This document shows positions 49,908 through 62,210 of a stretch of DNA of 64,000 bases, piece by piece (the stretch's first letter is position 1; every line of letters begins with the position of its first letter). The position numbers and the translations under genes were made by a program. Origin of the DNA: Talinum fruticosum. Its lineage: Eukaryota; Streptophyta; Magnoliopsida; Caryophyllales; Talinaceae. The DNA is taken from assembly GCA_021018815.1 (NCBI GenBank), contig JAITYX010000007.1:9290501-9354500 (forward strand). Direction: 5' to 3'. A model generated the notes under the pieces. The model did not search any database and was not told where the DNA came from. It saw only the letters and a program-made list of their open reading frames with translations.

Positions 49908-51220
49908 TTGATAAACCGGAATTTTACGTGCTTTTCCATTCTCTTATTGGCTAATTTCGACACTTCAAAGGCCTTCTCATCTAAATTCTTATTTGATTTC
50001 GCTTACTTTCTTCATTTATGATTAAAGTGTGCGAACTTCTATGTTTTGAGGTAATCCCGCCTTTTATGATGAAGAATACATCTTTCAAAGCGCTAAGGAA
50101 AAGAGCGGGAGGCCATAGAAGGTCGGAGAGCGAAGAAAGAGGTCAAGCCAAGTCAGCATAGGTTGTAGCATTGGTCGTGTCTGAAGAAAAGAAGGAAAAG
50201 AAGACCTAGCACAGCCGTGGCCGAGCGCAACAGTCAGCACAGGCAATGTCAAAGTCAGCACAGGCCATGCTAGGAATTTGGGATTTAATTGAAGAAGTCG
50301 TGAGCTTGCACGGGTTAAGCACGGTTCAAGATCGCCAGTGCCAATCGGCAGCTTTCGTTTTCTCGCCTCTTTTATTCCAAAACCGTCGCTTTTTAGGACA
50401 GACTTTTTATGCTGCGTTTTCTAGGCTAGTTTCTCTCTACTTGTAAGCACTTATTTCCATTGTTAAGAGATCAAAGCTTGGAGTTGTTTTCATCTAATCG
50501 CAATTTAATTCAAGTTTACGGTATTATTATTTTTCTCTCTACATCTATCTTGCATTCTTTTCAGTCTTCATTCCTCATTCTGCTGTCAAATGCCATGAAT
50601 ATGTGTGGCTAAATTTCCAACTTAGGTTGGGGATTTGACATTAATATGTTAGTTTAATCATAATTTATGCTTTGATGCTAATTTGCAATTGCTTGATGAA
50701 TTTCCGACTTGTTGATACTTGTGAATTGATTTGAGGTTCGAGAGAATCCCGCCTTTATTGTTTTTGGGAATTGAGTAGACTTCGGGAGAAGATGCTTAGT
50801 TCTACTTTAACTTGTTGGATGATTACAACTTAGATATGATAATAATTTAGGTTGTTATTAAGGGAAGAGTCGATAATCATGTAATTCTTTGGTTTTGATT
50901 GTGTGAGAACAACAATTAATTCAATTGAGTTAGCTTAATGACCTTCGAGAGAAGGCTTAGGTGGTTTGAACTGCATTGATTCCCTAGTTCATCGCAGCTT
51001 GTGAATAGTGTAGAAGCATGTAATTAAGATTGTTGGCATGTTAGCTTGGTAAATCCATGCCTAAGGTTTTCTTTATCCGATTCTATTTCGTTCTTTAAGT
51101 GCTTACATTACCAACCAAGTGAACTGCTCCGTTGCTTAGTTTAAAAGGACATTGACATTAGACCTATAAGAGACCTAGCTCCCCGAGACCGACAACCGTA
51201 CTCTCTATAGTACAACAACA
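49908..51220 (+). repeat. 3' LTR of the gag-protease element
   Basis: Starts TTGATAAACCGG and ends TACAACAACA, followed by TTTAC. Differences from the 5' LTR are few and include several 1-bp indels. Confidence 0.93.
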
Positions 51221-51225
51221 TTTAC

Positions 51226-51965
51226 GTAATTGTAAGACATTTATTAGTTTTCTTAATAAATTCTCTCTCGCTTTTGTAGAGTTTACTTATTTATTTTCTC
51301 ATCGTAAATGTAAGTTGGGTTCTCACCTTAAGTGTAAATTAGGTCATTCTCACCTCTATTGTGAGTTTGGGTCATCACCTTCGTGCGATTTATCGTAAAT
51401 TTGGAGATATGAAATGATTTTCTTGTGGAGTACGATTTGAATGTTATCGTGCTAAATTTGCTTATTTTGACTAAGGAATGAGCCTACATTGGATTTTGAC
51501 GTTATTCTATTATGTCGATTTTCCTTTCAAACGTTATATCATGTTAGATAGATATTTGCTCCATTAAATTATACTAAAGCTTGTCGACATTCGAAACAAC
51601 TGCGTTAACATTAAAGAATGTAGGGTGTGGCAAAATGAATGTTATAAGTTTAGAACCAACTTTCCATTAACTTCTTGAAAATAATAATTTTATTTCGATG
51701 TTTTAAATTTACTTTTATTTAAAAATTTTCTTTTGAAATGCGGTATAATTTTTCATTAATAATTTTTTCTTCTTTATTATAAAAAACAAAATCTTAAAGC
51801 AAGAGGAAAAAACAATTAAAAGAGAATCGGTGTTTAGAAAAAGAACGCTCGTTGCCAAATGACATAGCCTATTGCTTGAGAGAGGGGAAACCAGGAGAGA
51901 GAGAGAGAGAGAAAAAGGAGAATATAGAGCAGGGAGGGAGCCTTCTTTTCTAATTGCCACACTCC
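51226..51965. other. Upstream region of the proteasome beta-7 gene
   Basis: AT-rich, with no coding signal. A GA microsatellite (51896-51911) lies 55 bp before the start codon, in the likely 5' leader. Confidence 0.55.
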
Positions 51966-52020
51966 ATGGATCCAAAGAGCAGCTGCAGCTTAGTTATGGA
52001 CGATTCTCAACGAACTCTGT

Positions 52021-52061
<41 letters not shown>

Positions 52062-55000
52062 TCTCATTCTCTTCTTAGGGTTTTGCTTTCTTCGATCCCG
52101 ATTATGATTAAGTGTTAATTCTCTCTTTTTTTCGCATCGTTGAGGTTTTTGCTTTGATACTTGCCAAATGGATGTTTACAAATCCCTGTTTTCTCTTATT
52201 GATTAATTTTTTTGAATGAGAAGAAATTTTCGAGTATGTTTGATCTATTTGTAACGAACTTCACATTTTTTGCTTAGAATTTATAGCTTATTCTGATCCT
52301 GATTGAGTGGAACAAATTGAACTCTAAATGGCGCAGGACTCCCTATGTGACCGGGACATCTGTAATTGGCATCAAGTACAAGGATGGAGTTCTTATCGCT
52401 GCTGATATGGGAGGTCTGATTTTGTTTAGCTTTCAGTTTCTTACTGCTGCTTCTAAATGTAACCCCTTTTGGTTTTTTTTTCTTTGAGGTTATTATTTCC
52501 CCAATTCTAGTAATATTGGTGCATCAGAGGGGGGAGAGAAATTTGGTTCATATCCATTTGATATAGGCTGTGGTCTCCTTTGTTTGTTGGGAATGGAAGA
52601 TGCTGTAATATAGAAAAGGAATTTGCTTCTGAATCATTGCTAATAGTAAGGAAAACAATTTCTTTCCTGGAGGGGCTTTGATGTGTATGAGGCTGATGTG
52701 GGGTGAGCTACTTGGAAAAGTTAAACTGCCTGCTTTCCGGCGGTTTTACTGCTAATATATGTGAATAAACTGAATCTATTGAACTATTGATTTTCTTGCC
52801 ATAATTTTAATCTGGAACAGTTAAAATGTTTGGGTTTGTGTGAATCTTTGTCGGACTTTTTCTTGTCGATTAGTGTGGTTATTAATAGAATGTAGTTTAT
52901 GGTATGGTGTTGGTGTTGGTGGCTTGATTACAGTTGGAATTCATAGATTTTGTCATCATTATGCTGAAGTCTAGTGGCTTCACTGAACCATTTATAATTT
53001 ACATATTGCAGGTTCTTATGGTTCCACTCTTCGCTACAAGAGTGTGGAGAGATTGAAGGGTATTGGAAAGCATTCCCTTCTTGGAGCCAGTGGAGAAATA
53101 AGTGATTTCCAGGAGCTTTTGCGCTATTTAGATGAGCTTATGTGAGTGTGTGCATCTAAGATTATATGTTGATAATTACATAAAAACATATTTTGTTACC
53201 TGATACTAGCTAGTAATAGCTTCCAAACAGATTCAATTTTTTTCCTTCTGAATCAACCATAAATTTTTTTAAAAAAAGATGGAGTGAGGAAAGTTGCAGG
53301 TTAACAGCACATTTTACTGGGTTTCTTTCTATTATGAGTTCTTCATTGGTGAGGTCAAATTTATAATGCCTTCACTTTCTTTTGTGGTGACTAACTGACT
53401 TTTTTCTGCTTGCTTGATGTTCTTAGCCTCTATGACAACATGTGGGACGATGGAAATTCCTTGGGGCCTAAGGAGGTGCACAACTACCTAACTCGTGTGA
53501 TGTATAATAGACGTAACAAGTTCAACCCACTCTGGAACTCCCTTGTTCTCGGTGGAGTTAAAAATGGACAGAAGTACCTTGGAACGGTTAGTCCTGGCAT
53601 CTTCTCCACATGCAGAGCTTTTACATTAACAAATAACAAGATTTTCTTGAGTTGGACCTGTTTCCAGTTTTTTTCCCCAAATAAAGACTTTTGATGAATC
53701 TGATGGAAGTATGCAATGATGAAATTTTTGTAGGTTAATATGATCGGTGTACACTATCAAGATAATCATGTAGCTACTGGATTTGGGAACCACCTTGCTG
53801 TTCCAATTCTTCGAGATGAATGGAGGGAGGATCTGAGCTTCGAAGAAGGTGTCAGATTACTGGAGAAATGCATGCGTGTTCTTATATACCGTGACCGATC
53901 TGCAGTCAACAAGCTTCAGGTCTCTTTCTATCTATCTATGACTATGTTATGGTTTTTATTTGAATGTCCAGTGCCTTTATTTTTAATATGTGCATGAATT
54001 TACTTACTGTTAACATGCAAATTTTTTATCAAATACTGTGTCTATTCTGGGAAGACTCAAAATAGGTCCGCCCCCTGACCTTCCTTTTGTGTAATGCGCT
54101 TGTCTGTTAGAGATACAAAATGGCCTGTGTTTGCAGGAGCTACAGCCAAGTATTTTTGAGTATTGTTGATGTTATTTGAGACAGAACAGCTGTGTTAGCC
54201 ACTTAAAATGTTGGTATTTTCATTTCTCACAGTTTCACTCTTGGTATTAAGGTCATATCACAGCAATTGAGCATGGAGAAAAACCACCCTTTGTTTGGGT
54301 CAGTTGAACATGAGTGTATTCCTTTTGCCCCCCACCCCACCCTCCTGTTTTCTCTTCTCCCTTCTTTTTGTTTGTTGTATTTTTTGTTTTTGGGTGGATG
54401 AAGGCAGGGGTCGCAAGATGCCCTACTTGGGGGGGTTGTTTCTCCAGGAGTTCTACTAGGGTAAGAATAATGCTTGGCTCAGTGGCCTGTCTGCATTTGG
54501 ATTATTCTTTCCTGGTTTCCGCTTCTTCCTTTTTCCCTTCTGTGATGTTTAAAGGTAGCAAAATTGAAAGTGGAAGCCCAGAGGGTGAGTGAAGTTTACT
54601 AATGTGAGCATTTGTTTTTCTCTCAAGGCTGAAAACACCTGGAAATCCTAAATTATTGGACTCAAAGATGTGGACCATTATGCCTATTTGTTTATAAAGT
54701 CGAGGTTATTTCATTTTAGTGGTCTCAGTAAAACGAGGGAAAATGTGGCTTGGTTTTGGAGAAATGACATAAAGAGGAAGGCAAAATGTGCATGAACATT
54801 GTCCTTCTTGTGTATATAAAGCCTGCTCGTGTAGTTGCTGAGCAGCCCAAATTTTTCTGATAGTTTAGTCTCCTCCAGATTCTGATGCATTATAATTTAG
54901 TGTCCTCCAGATTCTGCTTGTTCTGACACGTTATAATTTAGTGTCCTCCAGATTCTGCTTGTTGTTTTGATGCATTATGTTAAGAGTTTATAAGTCTGCA

Positions 55001-55245
55001 GCTCATATGACTATCATGCTGCGTTCCATCATTTTATTCTTCCATATGTTGAAAAGTTCAGCTTATATCTCCTAAGTATCGTCCAGTTTCTGTATGTTCT
55101 GCTGAGTATTATTATTGTTTTGAATTTTCAGATAGCCAAAATCACTGCTGAGGGCGTGACTATTTCCCCACCTTACTCATTGAAAACATTCTGGGAATTC
55201 TCTGCCTTCAAGAATCCTACTGCTGGTGCTGAAGGTTCATGGTAG
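51966..55245 (+). CDS. PBG1: 20S proteasome subunit beta-7 (PBG1/PSMB4 family)
   Basis: Six exons: 51966-52018, 52337-52413, 53012-53141, 53427-53586, 53734-53919 and 55132-55245 (stop TAG), in phase throughout, 239 aa. The conserved beta-subunit start is TPYVTGTSVIGIKYKDGV, then AADMGGSYGSTLRYK, LLGASGEISDFQ and the late CMRVLIYRDRSAVNKLQIA. The C-terminus FKNPTAGAEGSW is typical of plant PBG1. Beta-7 is a structural, non-proteolytic subunit of the 20S core in nucleus and cytosol. The short N-terminal propeptide starts at the only in-frame ATG. A (CT)n run sits just inside intron 1 and a triplicated motif in intron 5. I see no defect. Confidence 0.95.
52023..52055. repeat. (CT)n microsatellite in PBG1 intron 1
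   Basis: About 16 uninterrupted CT units starting four bases after the exon 1 donor. Confidence 0.95.
54866..54981. repeat. Triplicated ~43-bp motif in PBG1 intron 5
   Basis: TCCTCCAGATTCTG occurs three times (near 54870, 54903, 54945), each followed by a GCATTAT/CGTTAT segment. The last two units are nearly identical. Confidence 0.85.
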
Positions 55246-56733
55246 ATGTTTTCCCTTGTAACAATCAGAAGTTGAATGCATTTGCAGTGTTGTTTGAAAC
55301 TTTCTTGTATTGTTGCCCAAGTAGAACTTCTCACAAGCTTGGCCTCTTGTGAAAGCCTGGAACTCAGCTCCTTTTGTGGCCTAGTATTGTTATTAGTTGT
55401 GGAGGGCAGATTATGATTTAGCCATGTTGAGTTTGGAGTTGGAACCTTACTATTTCAGTTCACTTAATCTGAAAATCCAAGAACTATGATCTGGTACTTG
55501 GATTCAACTCATACAGTTGGTCATATGGTGTTGCTAACTGTTGGTATGTTTCTGCTATATGCTGCTTTTGCAACTTTATCTGTACTAACTGGCTTGCACA
55601 CTTGCACCTCATTACCTGATTCAAAATTGACTTGATCCCTAACTAACCCGATCCAGATTGGGAAGGCTCGGAGGTTTTTTGTGCAATGTTTATGTTTTCA
55701 TTGTGTATTCGTCGAGCTACCTGTCCATTTTAATTCGAGATGACTTGGCCTAAACATGGTTGGTTGAGCCAGTTATCCATTCAGTTTAATTCAAAATGAC
55801 TCAGTTATCCATTCACTCCAGTTGGAAATGGCTTTTGACCTAAATGCGAATAATCTATTTGCTGGTTTTTGTGTTTTAGGGGTGAGCATTGGACAATGGT
55901 GTTAGGCCGGAATTGTCAATGGTCTCAGGTGGAAAGTTATTGATCCTAATCCCAAATTTCTGCGGGCTTGCTGACCCCTAATCCCTCTCAAACAAGAAAA
56001 ATCTGCTCCATCATGAGATGGTAGTTTTAACCCCTAAACCCTTATGAGGATGGCACCAACTGTGATGCATTTTATCCAATTTTTTCCAGCACGTCCATCA
56101 TTAGATCATTTCCCTCAATTATCTTGTCTTGCATCTTTTGACAAATCTACCTATCACTCATCTTTTGCACGAAACGAGGAAAAGATGATTGATCACGCAA
56201 CTATTCAACAAAAAAGACGAGTGTTTACTCTATGTAAAAATCCTTGAGACCGTCTTACATGATAATCATCGATAAGAAAAGATTGTCTTATTCATAAATC
56301 AAGTGTTAAAAATGCAATCCCGATAAAAAATGGCCGCTGTGAACCCTGATCAAATTCCTTACAAGTGGTGCATTTGTAAAAGTAAGTGAACCCCTAATTC
56401 TCTTTCTCAACAGTGTATCTTTGGACAGTATCCGGCCGGCCGGCAGCGTACGTGGACAAATCTTCCGCGTCAAGTAAACTTGAATTGAAATTTCCAGAGT
56501 TAGTGGGAAACCTTTACATGTATAAGTGATGTAAGAAACCAAGTATATTAGACTTGGCCGTCTCATTCTTAATTTTCATTAGTCTATAACTCTAAGCAAC
56601 GTGCGTCCAACTTCTCTTTGTATGTAACACTCCCACCACTATACCTTCCTTTTCTTATCCTACTCTAAACCCCTAAACATGCAACCTATTCTTCATAAAA
56701 ACATCATCTCAAACAACTCCAAACACGTCCCAA
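55246..56733. other. Intergenic between PBG1 and the QWRF gene
   Basis: The first 400 bp are probable PBG1 3' sequence. No gene was seen. A possible tiny hAT-like MITE lies at 55877-55980. The final 150 bp probably hold the QWRF leader. Confidence 0.55.
55877..55980. mobile_element. Possible 104-bp hAT-type MITE
   Basis: Starts TAGGGGTGAGCA and ends TGCTGACCCCTA (inverted, one mismatch). No matching 8-bp flanks are visible, so this is weaker than the three elements elsewhere in the window. Confidence 0.35.
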
Positions 56734-59472
56734 ATGGCCACCACCACCACCACCACCACTACGACCACCTCCTCCAAGATCCGCCGCCCGAACTCCCCCA
56801 GAATCCCTCGCTCCCCGCCTAAGCCGGAGTGGTAGTGCAGCTTCCATCTCCCTCAAGAGTGCATAAACCGAGCCTCCTCTGTCTCACTCCCTGAAATGCA
56901 AGCCCTTGGGTCCACCTCCCTCAACCCTCGGTCATCCGGGCCTCAAGGTCGACCGCGGTGTCCCCTCGACAGTCCGTCCACCGATCAAGGTCAACCGTAA
57001 AGTCTAGGTCAAGCACTTCCAAGGAAGACAAAGAGGAAGAAAGTTACAACAACATCCCTATATCCAAAGTATTGGATAGCCCACAAAGGAGACTAAGTTT
57101 AGATAGGAATGGAGATCACAACAACATTGTTAGCCCTAGTAATGTGGCTAAGCTCTTTAGATCTAGCTCTCACAACATGGTAGTCAAGAGGGCAGGGAAG
57201 TCATTGACTGGCTCCCCATCTGCTTGGGCATTGTCGCCGGGTCGGGCCTCTCCAGGCCCACCCTTGGCCCCGGAGTCTCCAAAGGTGAAAACTAGTCGAA
57301 GTGGGATTTTGAAGTATTTCAATAAGCAGAAGAAGATATCCCCAGTACAAGAGGAGGAGTTTCATCAATATAGAGTTATGCATAATAGGCTGCTTCAGTG
57401 GAGATTTGCTAACGCTAAAGCTGAGGTTGCTTCTGCCAAGGTTAAGAGAAAAGCAGAGGTAAGTTGGACTTTAATAACGTCTTTAGCTACTTAGGTGTGA
57501 GTTAATTCAACCGATAAAGTTTCTGAAAATTATTTTCAGCGACTCGAGTTTGAACCCTATCTACATCAATCTTTTCGCCCCCTCTACACCAAAAAACGAA
57601 ACCAAAAAAAGCATACACATAAGAGATTACCCAATATTGTGGCTGAAGGAGCGTCATATCATCGAACTTTGGGGCAATTGTATGTGTCACAAGTTATGAT
57701 CGTAATTGGTTTTCAAGTATAGTTTGATTTATAGTGATCTACAAAACAACTAATCAATGTGATGTGATTGCATTACAGGGAATTCAAACTATATATATCT
57801 TTCCACCTTCCGCAAAGAGGTATAGAAAACACTATGATAAAGTCAGTTAAATACAACCATTTTTTTCTTCATAGGCAAAATCTCTTTTTCTACTGCACCA
57901 AAAAAAAAATCTCTTTTTCTAGATCTTGTTATTGAAAAAAAAAAGAAAAGAAAAAGAAAAAAAATGAACACTGAAATTAAAAAGAAAAAAGAAAAAGAAG
58001 AGAAGAAAGAGCAAGAATGGGAGCCGAGATGAGAGGGGATAGAAAAGAGCATGATCAGATGATTTTTCCCTTGGACATTATTCTCTTTTACTAGTTTTGG
58101 GTTTCAATTTAAATAATAGGTCCTTTAATAATTTTGTTTTCCCATAATATTTTCTGACAAAATATACTTGTGTATTACACAGGAGAAACTGTTTGGTGTT
58201 TGGCTGAAACTGTACAAAATGAGATATGCAATTGCAGAAAAGAAGATGAAAGTGGAGAGATTAAAGCAGAAAATCAAATTACTTGAAATTGTATGTCCTC
58301 AGCTTGATCTTCTCAGTGGGTGGGAGAAATTGGAGAAAAAAATATTGAAGCTGTTGGGAGGGTCACCAGGAAGCTCTCTGCTTATGCCACAAAACTTCCT
58401 TTGGTGGATGGAGCAACGGTATTGGATATTTCATCTTATGTAAACCCGTTATACAAAAATAAAGTTCCTACGAAATTATGTTTGAATATTTGAAATTGAT
58501 ACTCCTATCGTCCTGTTTTTATGTGTTATCGCACTTATAACCTTGGTTAGTATAGTGGTGATCAATAGACTAGTCTTGACGGCCCCAAGTTTCAGGCAGG
58601 CTAGGCTAGTCTCATCCTAGTAGTTTCACTATCAAATAATTTTTACATAGAGTGTAACTAGGTTGGTTTAGTCTTGTAACTAGTTTTATCGATATTATAG
58701 ATAATTTTAACTTTTTCTGAAAAAATATCAGTACCTGTTTCTGTTCCTTTTCTGTAAATTCTCGAATACTTACTGCTGTTCATGAAGCTCTGATAGTTTC
58801 TTTCTTCATTTTCCCCTGTTGCCACCGTATGTATGCAGGGGGATATCGTTGCAGTATTTGATGCGATGAGCATAGCCTTGGAAGTCATGGAAAATATAGA
58901 AGAAACAATAACGAACTTTCATTTTCAGGTTAATTTTTATCCCAAATTAATCCCTTTGTTTTTCTACTTTTATATGTCTATATACCTAATGCTTTGTACA
59001 TATTTCTATATATCTAAAAAATATTAATTGTTTTTGTATATTTGTGTGCATGATAACAGGCTGAGAAGGTATGTAATTTGTTAGGAGAACTCATACATAC
59101 AGTTGAACAGAACAAGGAGTGCCTCCAAGAATTAGACAAGGAAATTGCTTCTGTAATGTCCCTTGAGGTACGAATATGGCTGTTTGATTCATGCTCCCTA
59201 CATACAGATCTCTGCCCCCGCTTCCCCCTCCCCCGAAAAAAAGGAACTGAAAAGGGGGAAAATCCCTGCTTTAAATTAAAATAGCTTGAAATGCTATTTA
59301 TGTTGCCTATTCCGATTGTTTTAAGCAGGCACAGGAGAAGAGCATGATAGTACATGTCCTACAAGCAAACAAGGAGCCGGATGAAGGCCAAATGAACTGC
59401 AAACATTACCTCATCAGATCCTCCATAAACAAGGACACTTGTTTAGCTTTCTTCATGTTGAACGTCTCTTAA
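56734..59472 (+). CDS. QWRF-motif protein (short, QWRF7-like class)
   Basis: Exons: 56734-57458, 58183-58418, 58839-58928, 59060-59167 and 59329-59472 (stop TAA). SPSAWALSPGRASP, GILKYFNKQKKISPVQEEE and then NRLLQWRFANAKAE carry the diagnostic QWRF motif. Further on are FGVWLKLYKMRYAIAEKKM, LVDGA and the helical C-terminal domain (DAMSIALEVMENIEE, LLGELIHTVEQNKECLQEL). The family (AUGMIN subunit 8/EDE1 relatives) binds microtubules; short members are less studied. Two problems: the frame from ATG 56734 meets TAG at 56833 and must change frame before 56958, and exon 2 loses frame at a 7-A run (58336-58342), cured by one extra A. The exact N-terminus is therefore uncertain. Confidence 0.85.
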
Positions 59473-60581
59473 TCAGATGACATTGATTACAATTCATAAC
59501 ACAATCTCAAGCGAGATCATATACCCTACATACCACCCTGAACGCGATGGCTAAAGATTTAGTCAAGATGAGGTTCCGGAGGCCAATACTTAGACACATA
59601 CTGTGTTTTACAGAAGTACATATCTTGTCATAAGTCTCAAGCGTTATCCTCTTTTGGACATGACTTGGCAACTGATATGGCTCACTTGTTTAACCATAAA
59701 TCAGTGTCGGCTCATACGCATGGCTCTCCTCCCTGTAACGAAAATGCGGTTCAGCCATGGATAATCGATCGCTTTGACACCAACTGATTAATATCAGGCA
59801 AGGGGCAAGGGAGGACTACGGCTCAGTATATTAACTGGTTGAGAGTAATTGTGCTAGCTAGAATGCTTGTTACTGTAATGCTGTTGTGATAGTCTTCTTG
59901 AAATTAAAGTTTGTAACTTTTTAAGTTTTTGACAAGATATTTGTTAGAAATCAAGCATTTTTTTCCTGTAATTATTTTGGTTGAATTGTATCAAATTTAC
60001 TTTGCATGTACCATTACAGGTGATGGTGACGCTTTCCGAATAGCTAGGCATAATAAGTTATAATACTCTTTAACATACGTACATACCAGCCGTTTTAACC
60101 AATGCATGTAGAGAATTTGTAAATAAGAAACTCTATTACTCTCTCAATTATTAGGGTTGGGGATACCATAACACCGTAATCCATATAAAAACGCATGAAA
60201 CCCGTAAAATATGTCCTACTTAAGATCCATTTGAGTGTAAAAACAAGTCTAGGGTGGGTATAAACAAAGTATCTTTAAGAATTGGAGTCCAACTTAAAAG
60301 ATGGGATTATTGGTGTTTAATACCTTAATAGTGAAATTATTGACGTCCAATAACTCATTGTATTATAGCAGAATAACCATAAGTCTTGGGTCTAGGCCTG
60401 TGGCATTTAACATGCAAAATAAATTGGAAAGAAGAAAAAGTAGAATAAAGTGACATATACACAATGGAACATGATTTTTGCACAAAAATTGTAGGAGAGT
60501 TTACATAGCATTCAAATTATGACTTATCACAGTTTACTTGAAGGTTGACTTGCTAAAAAACAGTTGTTCTGCATTCAAGTG

Positions 60582-60803
60582 GGGCCTGCTTGTTCGGCAA
60601 AATCCACAGAAACTAAAATTGGGATTATTCGATTTACTTGTCCAAAGAGTTTGATAACCCCAATCCAGCAACAGAGTTTATTAGCCGCATGACAAATTGA
60701 CCCTTTCTCACACTCCAAAGGACATGTCCCCTTTCACTAACCGGCAATATGCATCCTCTCCACCAAAAAAAAGGGAAAGAATATTATTCCTTGAAATATA
60801 TAT
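60582..60803 (+). repeat. Diverged copy of the receptor-like gene upstream region
   Basis: Resembles 62516-62730. Shared strings include AAACTAAAATT, GGATTATT, ACACTCCAAAGGA and TTCCTTGAAAT in the same order and spacing. It is not followed by an LRR coding sequence. Confidence 0.75.
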
Positions 60804-61374
60804 TATAATTGGTTGATTTTAAATTCATAATTAAAAATCCTTACTCTTCATGATGATATCTTTTTACCTAATTATATTACATTGTGTTAATAACAATTAC
60901 CCTTTTTTCTTCTCAGTTCTGCGCTAGTCACCAAGTTATAGACTTGGACATGAGACTTTACTCGGATTTGCATAAGTTGTTTAGCTGAGGCTAGAAAATA
61001 CGCCCCGTACGTAATCCTGTCAACAAAGTCATGCTGGTGTTGGAATGTAATTAATTGTACGAACAACTTAGTTTAATGGGGCTGGAAATGTCTGATGGAA
61101 CTTGATTGTCCCACAAAATTAAAGCCAAGTTTACGTGTTATAACTTCTTTTTTTTTTTTTCTTCTAAAAGCACTTAACATTTGTAATACACCAACACACA
61201 ACTCCAAGTCTCCAACCAGCGACAAATACTAATTGAAATTACTATTGACCACCAAATCAAAGGGTTTTTTCTTATGGAGATACTTTTTGATCATTCAGTT
61301 TTAATAATAATAACAATAATAAAAGGTGTGACAAAAAAATAGAATAAAAGTATTTTCGAACTTACATATAAAAC

Positions 61375-61475
61375 ACACATAAATAGAAACATAAACATAA
61401 ATGAGAATAAAAGAGGAGAAACAAAAAAACGAACATAAACGATACAAAAACAAACATAAACGTATAGAAATGAGT
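61375..61475. repeat. ACATAAACGA-type repeat block, left
   Basis: Repeated AACATAAACG-like decamers, separated by short A-rich spacers. A similar block in the same orientation lies at 62100-62210. Confidence 0.6.
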
Positions 61476-61536
61476 TGTTAAATAAGAAATAAATATAAAT
61501 TATAGGAGGCAAAAATTCATTAGCCAACTATATGTC

Positions 61537-61753
61537 GCCACGTGGAAAATTAATTATTTTTATTCCACCTATTAGAAATTGCCACGTGTAAAATGGGTCT
61601 TGGAAAGCCTTTAAAATTAAAATCAAAAGAAATCAAATTTCGGCCAATTAGAAGTTGTCACGTGTCGTTGATGATACAGTAAATAGTAAATATTCCTTTT
61701 AAGAAATAATTACTAAACTATGGGCCCGAGCCCAAAACCTAAGCCAAACCCTA
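61537..61753 (+). promoter_or_regulatory. Promoter-like island: three G-boxes, site II and telo-box
   Basis: CACGTG occurs at 61539, 61583 and 61659. The last two lie in a repeated module ATTAGAARTTGYCACGTGT. TGGGCC (61721) and an inverted TGGGCT (61729-61734) resemble site II elements, and AAACCCTA (61746-61753) is a telo-box. Site II plus telo-box is a known arrangement in plant growth-gene promoters. No recognised gene follows. Confidence 0.5.
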
Positions 61754-61769
61754 GCTCACACGTTCAAGC

Positions 61770-62024
61770 ATGTGCGAAATCAATAACTCAAATTGCAAAC
61801 GACATCCAGACTATCAAATGCTAAGGATCAAAGTCTCGCAACCGTTCGTAAATCGTAGTCAACGATTCAAATTCAAAACTTTGAGCACATCCGGATCAAG
61901 AACCATTCAGCGTTCATCATCTCGCCTCAACATCAACGTTCGAGATCAAGTTACAACACCCTCGAATCATTCAAGTTCCAAGGAGAAAAGAATTAGAGGA
62001 TTACATTTATCGTATTCAATATAG
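61770..62024 (+). other. 84-codon open frame, unknown
   Basis: An ATG-initiated frame starting 17 bp after the telo-box, encoding a basic, Ser/Arg-rich peptide (MCEINNSNCKRHPDYQ start). I do not recognise it. It could be chance or the first exon of a lost or captured gene. Confidence 0.2.
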
Positions 62025-62099
62025 AGATTGTACCCATTAAACAAAAATCAATACAAATCATATTTGTTTCATAATTTCCTGTCTTTATTTATTTTAGAC

Positions 62100-62210
62100 G
62101 CGAAATTTATGTTTACATAAACGAACAAATATAAACGAACATAAAAGAACGTAAATGAACATAAACAACATAAAAGAACATAGACAAATATAAAAGAACA
62201 CAAATGAATA
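62100..62210. repeat. ACATAAACGA-type repeat block, right
   Basis: A run of AACGAACAAATATAAACG, GAACATAAA and AGAACATAGAC units, in the same orientation as the block at 61375. Confidence 0.65.

Larger units (their letters stand above)
43299..51220 (+). mobile_element. Non-autonomous Athila/Tat-type LTR retrotransposon (gag-protease only)
   Basis: LTRs of about 1.31 kb (43299-44615 and 49908-51220) are nearly identical. The 5-bp duplication TTTAC flanks the element (43294-43298 and 51221-51225). The primer-binding site is of the tRNA-Asp type used by Athila/Tat elements. Inside are gag, a zinc knuckle and an aspartic protease, then the GGGAGGCAACCCA motif normally found after pol. No reverse transcriptase, RNase H or integrase is present in 6 frames. 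This is a copy that must rely on enzymes from a relative. High LTR similarity points to recent insertion. Confidence 0.93.

Noticed and set aside
55877..55980. Confident hAT MITE
   Set aside because: Termini are inverted with one mismatch, but no 8-bp flanking duplication is visible. Kept at low confidence.
61300..62210. A complete fourth hAT element bounded by the ACATAAACGA blocks
   Set aside because: The blocks are in direct, not inverted, orientation, and I could not find matching termini or an 8-bp duplication.
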